From assembly GCA_013823505.1 (NCBI GenBank), contig PNMH01000112.1:1-9546 (forward strand): a stretch of DNA of 9,546 nt, in the 5' to 3' direction. The position numbers and the translations under genes are program-made. Below the pieces are notes generated by a model that did not search any database, was not told the origin of the DNA, and saw only the letters and a list, made by a program, of their open reading frames with translations. Of this stretch, positions 7,218 to 9,546 are shown piece by piece; position 1 is the stretch's first letter, and each line of letters opens with the position of its first letter. The stretch comes from Polaromonas sp. Lineage in GTDB: Bacteria; Pseudomonadota; Gammaproteobacteria; Burkholderiales; Burkholderiaceae.

Positions 7218-7589
7218 ATGCGCGCCTTTCTGGTCTTGTTGATGCTCACGTTCTTGCCGCTGCAATTTTCTGCTGCTGCAGCGGTCGAGGCGTACTGTGG
7301 CCACGTTCAGTCGACACAGACCACGCAAGTGACGCACCATCAGCCTGGCCATGGACAGGCTGTGGAGGGCCTCGCAGAAGGGATCGCTGGCGAGCGTGGC
7401 TTTGATCTCGATTGCGGAACCTGCCACGCGAACTGCGTGGCTGCTATCGTAGAGACCTCCGCGCCCACAACCAAGTCCGTTGGCACGGAACGCGTCAAAC
7501 ACGTTGCCCAACCCATGTCGCCAAACTGGCATGAACAACCCTACCGTCCCCAATGGTCTGCCCCGCGAGTTTCGGGGTTGAACGCTTGA
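7218..7589 (+). CDS. czcI: CzcI-like periplasmic metal-resistance protein (123 aa)
   Basis: This is a small exported protein of the type encoded ahead of cobalt-zinc-cadmium efflux genes, thought to modulate their expression or bind metal in the periplasm. A Sec signal peptide is clear: MRAFLVLLMLTFLPLQF followed by an alanine run, with cleavage likely near residue 22. The mature part has likely metal ligands: C27, H29, H40, H41, H45 and the cluster C66-G-T-C69-H70 with C73. The combination of LPLQFS in the signal, the DCGxCH cluster and RPQW near the C-terminus (residues 110-113) matches CzcI as I remember it. No efflux pump gene follows. The next gene is lspA, 100 bases downstream, so it may be an orphan or belong to a reshuffled metal cluster. 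The ribosome site is poor; the start is the only ATG that gives a signal peptide. Confidence 0.75.
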   Translation: MRAFLVLLMLTFLPLQFSAAAAVEAYCGHVQSTQTTQVTHHQPGHGQAVEGLAEGIAGERGFDLDCGTCHANCVAAIVETSAPTTKSVGTERVKHVAQPMSPNWHEQPYRPQWSAPRVSGLNA

Positions 7590-7637
7590 GCCTGATGCGC
7601 TGACAGGCACTTCTTCCCCGATCCCCTGGCTTTAGTT

Positions 7638-7660
7638 GGCCGCCATCACACATGGTGGCC
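7638..7660 (+). repeat. Hairpin in the leader of lspA
   Basis: GGCCGCCAT (7638-7646) pairs with ATGGTGGCC (7652-7660) over nine positions, one of them a G-T pair, around the loop CACAC. It sits 15 bases before the lspA ribosome site and 48 bases after the czcI stop. It could be a processing or attenuation structure separating the two genes. There is no adequate T tract for a strong terminator. Confidence 0.45.
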
Positions 7661-7689
7661 ATCCCGGATCGTTTTGGAAGGACTCTCTC

Positions 7690-8214
7690 ATGACTGCTCG
7701 CTGGACCCAGCGAAACGCGCGTTGGACATGGCTCGCTGGCGTTGCAGCGCTTTTGTCTGTTGATCAACTCAGCAAATCGTATTTTTCAACCACCCTCGAA
7801 CTCGGTGAAGCCATCAAGGTGACCGAGTGGTTCAACTTTGTGCATGCGCTCAACCCGGGCGCAGCGTTTTCGTTGCTGGCCGATGCGGGTGGCTGGCAAC
7901 GCTGGTTTTTTATCGGCGTGTCGGTGCTCGTGGTCGGTGTAGTCTCTGCGGCTTGCCTTGCCCGGCAGGCCGCACCCCTGGACCGCTGGCTGGGTGCCTT
8001 TGTGGTGGGCGGGGGCGGCGGCAACCTCGTAGACCGCGTCCAGATCGGTGCCGTGGTGGACTTTCTCGACTTCCACTGGGGGAGCATCCACTGGCCAGCT
8101 TTCAACCTGGCCGATGTCTTCATCGTCTGCTCCGTGTTGGTCTGGTGCCTTGCATCGATTAAGTCTCCGCCGCGCCCATCGCCCAGCAAGACCCCCGAGG
8201 AGTTTCCTTCATGA
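7690..8214 (+). CDS. lspA: Prolipoprotein signal peptidase, LspA (174 aa)
   Basis: LspA is the inner-membrane aspartyl protease that removes signal peptides from diacylglyceryl-modified prolipoproteins. All family motifs are visible: DQLSK (D25), NPGAAFSLL (N55), GNLVDR (N112, D115), VVDFLDFHW with catalytic D124, and PAFNLAD with catalytic D142. Four membrane segments are expected, near residues 13-25, 68-90, 100-115 and 140-156. A glycine run at 107-111 precedes GNLVDR. Length is normal. The start at 7690 is set by GGAAGGA seven bases upstream; the frame is open further back, but with no better site. The stop overlaps the dsbB start by four bases. Extra lspA copies of this kind occur in heavy-metal clusters of beta-proteobacteria, so this is probably not the housekeeping copy. 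Confidence 0.95.
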   Translation: MTARWTQRNARWTWLAGVAALLSVDQLSKSYFSTTLELGEAIKVTEWFNFVHALNPGAAFSLLADAGGWQRWFFIGVSVLVVGVVSAACLARQAAPLDRWLGAFVVGGGGGNLVDRVQIGAVVDFLDFHWGSIHWPAFNLADVFIVCSVLVWCLASIKSPPRPSPSKTPEEFPS

Positions 8215-8627
8215 AGCAGGGCTGGATTTGGATGATGGCCGCCTGGGGCACCGCCTTGGTCTCCACTCTCGGTGCGCTTTTCATTGGCGAAGTCATGGGC
8301 ATGACGCCCTGCGTGCTCTGCTGGTACCAACGCATCTTCATGTTCCCGCTGGCGCTCATCCTCGGCATGGCCGCCTTCGCCGAAGACCGGCGAGGCGCCA
8401 CCTATGCACTGCCGCTGGCGCTGGGCGGCGCAGCCATCGCCTGTTACCACTCCGCGCTGATTGCTGGGTGGGTGCCGAAGTGGTGGGTACCCTGCGGCAC
8501 CGGCCCCTCATGCAGCGAGCAGAGCCTCGAGATCTTGGGCGGCATCCAGATTCCCTGGTTGTCGCTAGCAGCCTTCATCGCCATCGTCATCCTGCTTTTT
8601 GTCTACTTGAGAAAGACCCGTTCATGA
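8211..8627 (+). CDS. dsbB: DsbB/BdbC-type disulfide oxidoreductase (138 aa)
   Basis: This inner-membrane protein re-oxidises a DsbA partner and passes electrons to quinone. It has four membrane helices, at about residues 8-27, 41-56, 64-85 and 114-132. The two cysteine pairs are present: C34 and C37 in TPCVLCWYQR, and C95 and C101 in PCGTGPSC. The short length and the PCGTGPSC followed by IPWLSL place it with the BdbC-type branch rather than the longer E. coli DsbB. It overlaps lspA and the following dsbA-like gene by ATGA at both ends, so it is translated as part of one operon. Its natural partner is the DsbA-family protein encoded next. Confidence 0.93.
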   Translation: MKQGWIWMMAAWGTALVSTLGALFIGEVMGMTPCVLCWYQRIFMFPLALILGMAAFAEDRRGATYALPLALGGAAIACYHSALIAGWVPKWWVPCGTGPSCSEQSLEILGGIQIPWLSLAAFIAIVILLFVYLRKTRS

Positions 8628-9280
8628 ACGCCAAAAAATTCACCATCATCGGCCTGGTCGCCATCGTCGCCTTGTTCTTCTACTTTGGCATGAACGCGTA
8701 TCAGAAGCGCGTGCAGGCCGCCCAGGAAGTGCAGGTCAAGGCCGAGCAGACCCGCCTGGTGCGCATGCACTCACCCGTCTTTGGCCCCCAAGGTGCACCG
8801 GTCACCATCGTCGAGTTCTTTGACCCGGCCTGCGAGACCTGCCGGGCCTTCTATCCCATCGTCAAGAACCTGATGGCGCAGTACCCCAACGACGTGCGAC
8901 TGGTGATCCGCTACGCGCCGTTCCACCAGGGCTCTGACCAGGTGGTCAAGCTGCTGGAGTCTGCCAAGAGCCAGGGCAAGTACCAGACGGTTCTTGAGGC
9001 TGTGCTGGCCGCGCAGCCCACCTGGGCCGACCACGGCCAGCCCAACATCGAGACCGCTTTCAAGGTGGCCGAGCAAGCCGGACTGGACCTTGTCAAGGCG
9101 CGCCAGGACATCGAGAAACCCGGCATGCAGTCCTTGCTGCAGCAGGACATTGAAGACCTCACCGCGCTGCAGGTCACCAAGACGCCCACCTTCTTTGTCA
9201 ATGGTCGCAGCCTGCCCAGCTTCGGGCCAGAACAGCTGGCCGCGCTGGTGGCCGAAGAAGTGGCCAAGGCGAAGAAATGA
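8624..9280 (+). CDS. Membrane-anchored DsbA-family thiol oxidoreductase (218 aa)
   Basis: This is a thioredoxin-fold protein that introduces or exchanges disulfides in envelope proteins. Residues 7-24 form one hydrophobic segment without a clear cleavage site, so it is probably anchored with the catalytic domain in the periplasm. The active site is C70-E-T-C73 after FFDPA. The cis-proline loop is T187-P188 in TKTPTFFVNG, and the alpha-helical insert lies between. The layout matches the DsbA/BdbD family. The start overlaps the dsbB stop, and its own stop overlaps the start of the Sco gene, both as ATGA. The CETC centre differs from the CPHC of E. coli DsbA, so its redox potential is likely different and a reductase or isomerase role cannot be excluded. 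Confidence 0.92.
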   Translation: MNAKKFTIIGLVAIVALFFYFGMNAYQKRVQAAQEVQVKAEQTRLVRMHSPVFGPQGAPVTIVEFFDPACETCRAFYPIVKNLMAQYPNDVRLVIRYAPFHQGSDQVVKLLESAKSQGKYQTVLEAVLAAQPTWADHGQPNIETAFKVAEQAGLDLVKARQDIEKPGMQSLLQQDIEDLTALQVTKTPTFFVNGRSLPSFGPEQLAALVAEEVAKAKK

Positions 9281-9546
9281 AGTACATAACACCCGCACAT
9301 CCATTCAACCGGCGTTCGGCTTTGGCATTGAGCGCAGCGTGGCTCGCTGCGGGCGGTTTCCTTGCAGGTTGCTCGCCCCAGGCCCCCACTTTCAAGAGCA
9401 CCGACATCACGGGCGCCGCTTTTGCACAAGACCTGAAACTGACCGACCACACTGGTCAGGTGAGGACCATGGCGGATTTCCGTGGCAAGGCAGTGGTGGT
9501 GTTCTTCGGCTTCACACAGTGCCCCGATGTGTGCCCCACCTCCATG
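9277..9546 (+). CDS. Sco1/SenC family lipoprotein, N-terminal part (cut by window end)
   Basis: Only the first 90 residues are in the window; the family is usually about 200. The protein begins with an arginine-containing signal (NRR), a hydrophobic stretch and a lipobox LAGC, so C32 is the predicted lipid-carrying residue and the protein should need LspA. The start of the thioredoxin-like fold follows: FRGKAVVVFFGFTQCPDVCP, with the family copper and thiol pair at C82 and C86. The conserved histidine lies beyond the window. Sco proteins deliver copper to cytochrome oxidase or act in thiol redox and copper tolerance. The ATG at 9277 overlaps the stop of the DsbA-like gene, making this the fourth gene of the operon. 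Confidence 0.92.
   Translation, partial: MKYITPAHPFNRRSALALSAAWLAAGGFLAGCSPQAPTFKSTDITGAAFAQDLKLTDHTGQVRTMADFRGKAVVVFFGFTQCPDVCPTSM

Noticed and set aside
7023..7610. 195-aa minus-strand frame covering the CzcI-like gene
   Set aside because: It has no motif or ribosome site and is antisense to a gene with a clear signal peptide and metal-binding cluster.
8048..8623. N-terminal extension of the DsbA-like frame to 410 aa
   Set aside because: The extension overlaps lspA and dsbB completely in another frame. The true start at 8624 follows the ATGA overlap pattern and gives a membrane anchor.
1..9546. CRISPR array, tRNA or rRNA genes
   Set aside because: No regularly spaced repeat array, cloverleaf or ribosomal RNA sequence was seen.

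Overview
This is a GC-rich window whose codon use and gene content suggest a beta-proteobacterium of the Burkholderiales (a Comamonadaceae-like genome is my guess). It looks like accessory DNA on a genomic island, integrative element or plasmid. The support is a complete Tn3-family transposase, a KfrA/TnpT-type DNA-binding protein with its own operator, two poorly characterised island-type genes, and a block of heavy-metal and envelope-redox genes. The organism assignment is inference; the gene calls come from visible motifs.

Layout: bases 1-148 hold a repeat and the ribosome binding site of the transposase. Bases 149-3100 (+) encode an intact Tn3-family transposase with D671-D747-E877 at the same spacing as in Tn3. 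Bases 3101-3361 hold two more copies of the same 35-bp repeat. Bases 3362-4186 (+) encode an unnamed 274-aa protein. It appears to be two tandem papain-like domains, the first without its cysteine and histidine and the second with an intact Cys165-His204-Asp216 pattern. Bases 4187-4549 are non-coding with a probable minus-strand terminator. Bases 4550-5398 (-) encode a DUF5623-like protein. Bases 5399-5804 have no convincing gene but contain two clean inverted repeats. Bases 5805-6866 (-) encode a KfrA/TnpT-like coiled-coil DNA-binding protein, and its promoter overlaps a perfect 10-bp inverted repeat.

The right end, all on the plus strand, is a small CzcI-like periplasmic metal-resistance protein (7218-7589) followed by a tightly packed operon: lspA, dsbB, a membrane-anchored DsbA-family oxidoreductase and a Sco1/SenC lipoprotein cut by the window end. 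Each of the three junctions in that operon is a 4-base ATGA overlap, so translation is probably coupled. The likely common theme is maturation of envelope proteins under metal stress. LspA would process lipoproteins, including the Sco protein, which has a visible lipobox. DsbB would re-oxidise the DsbA-like protein, and Sco would handle copper or thiols. No typical efflux pump gene lies inside the window.
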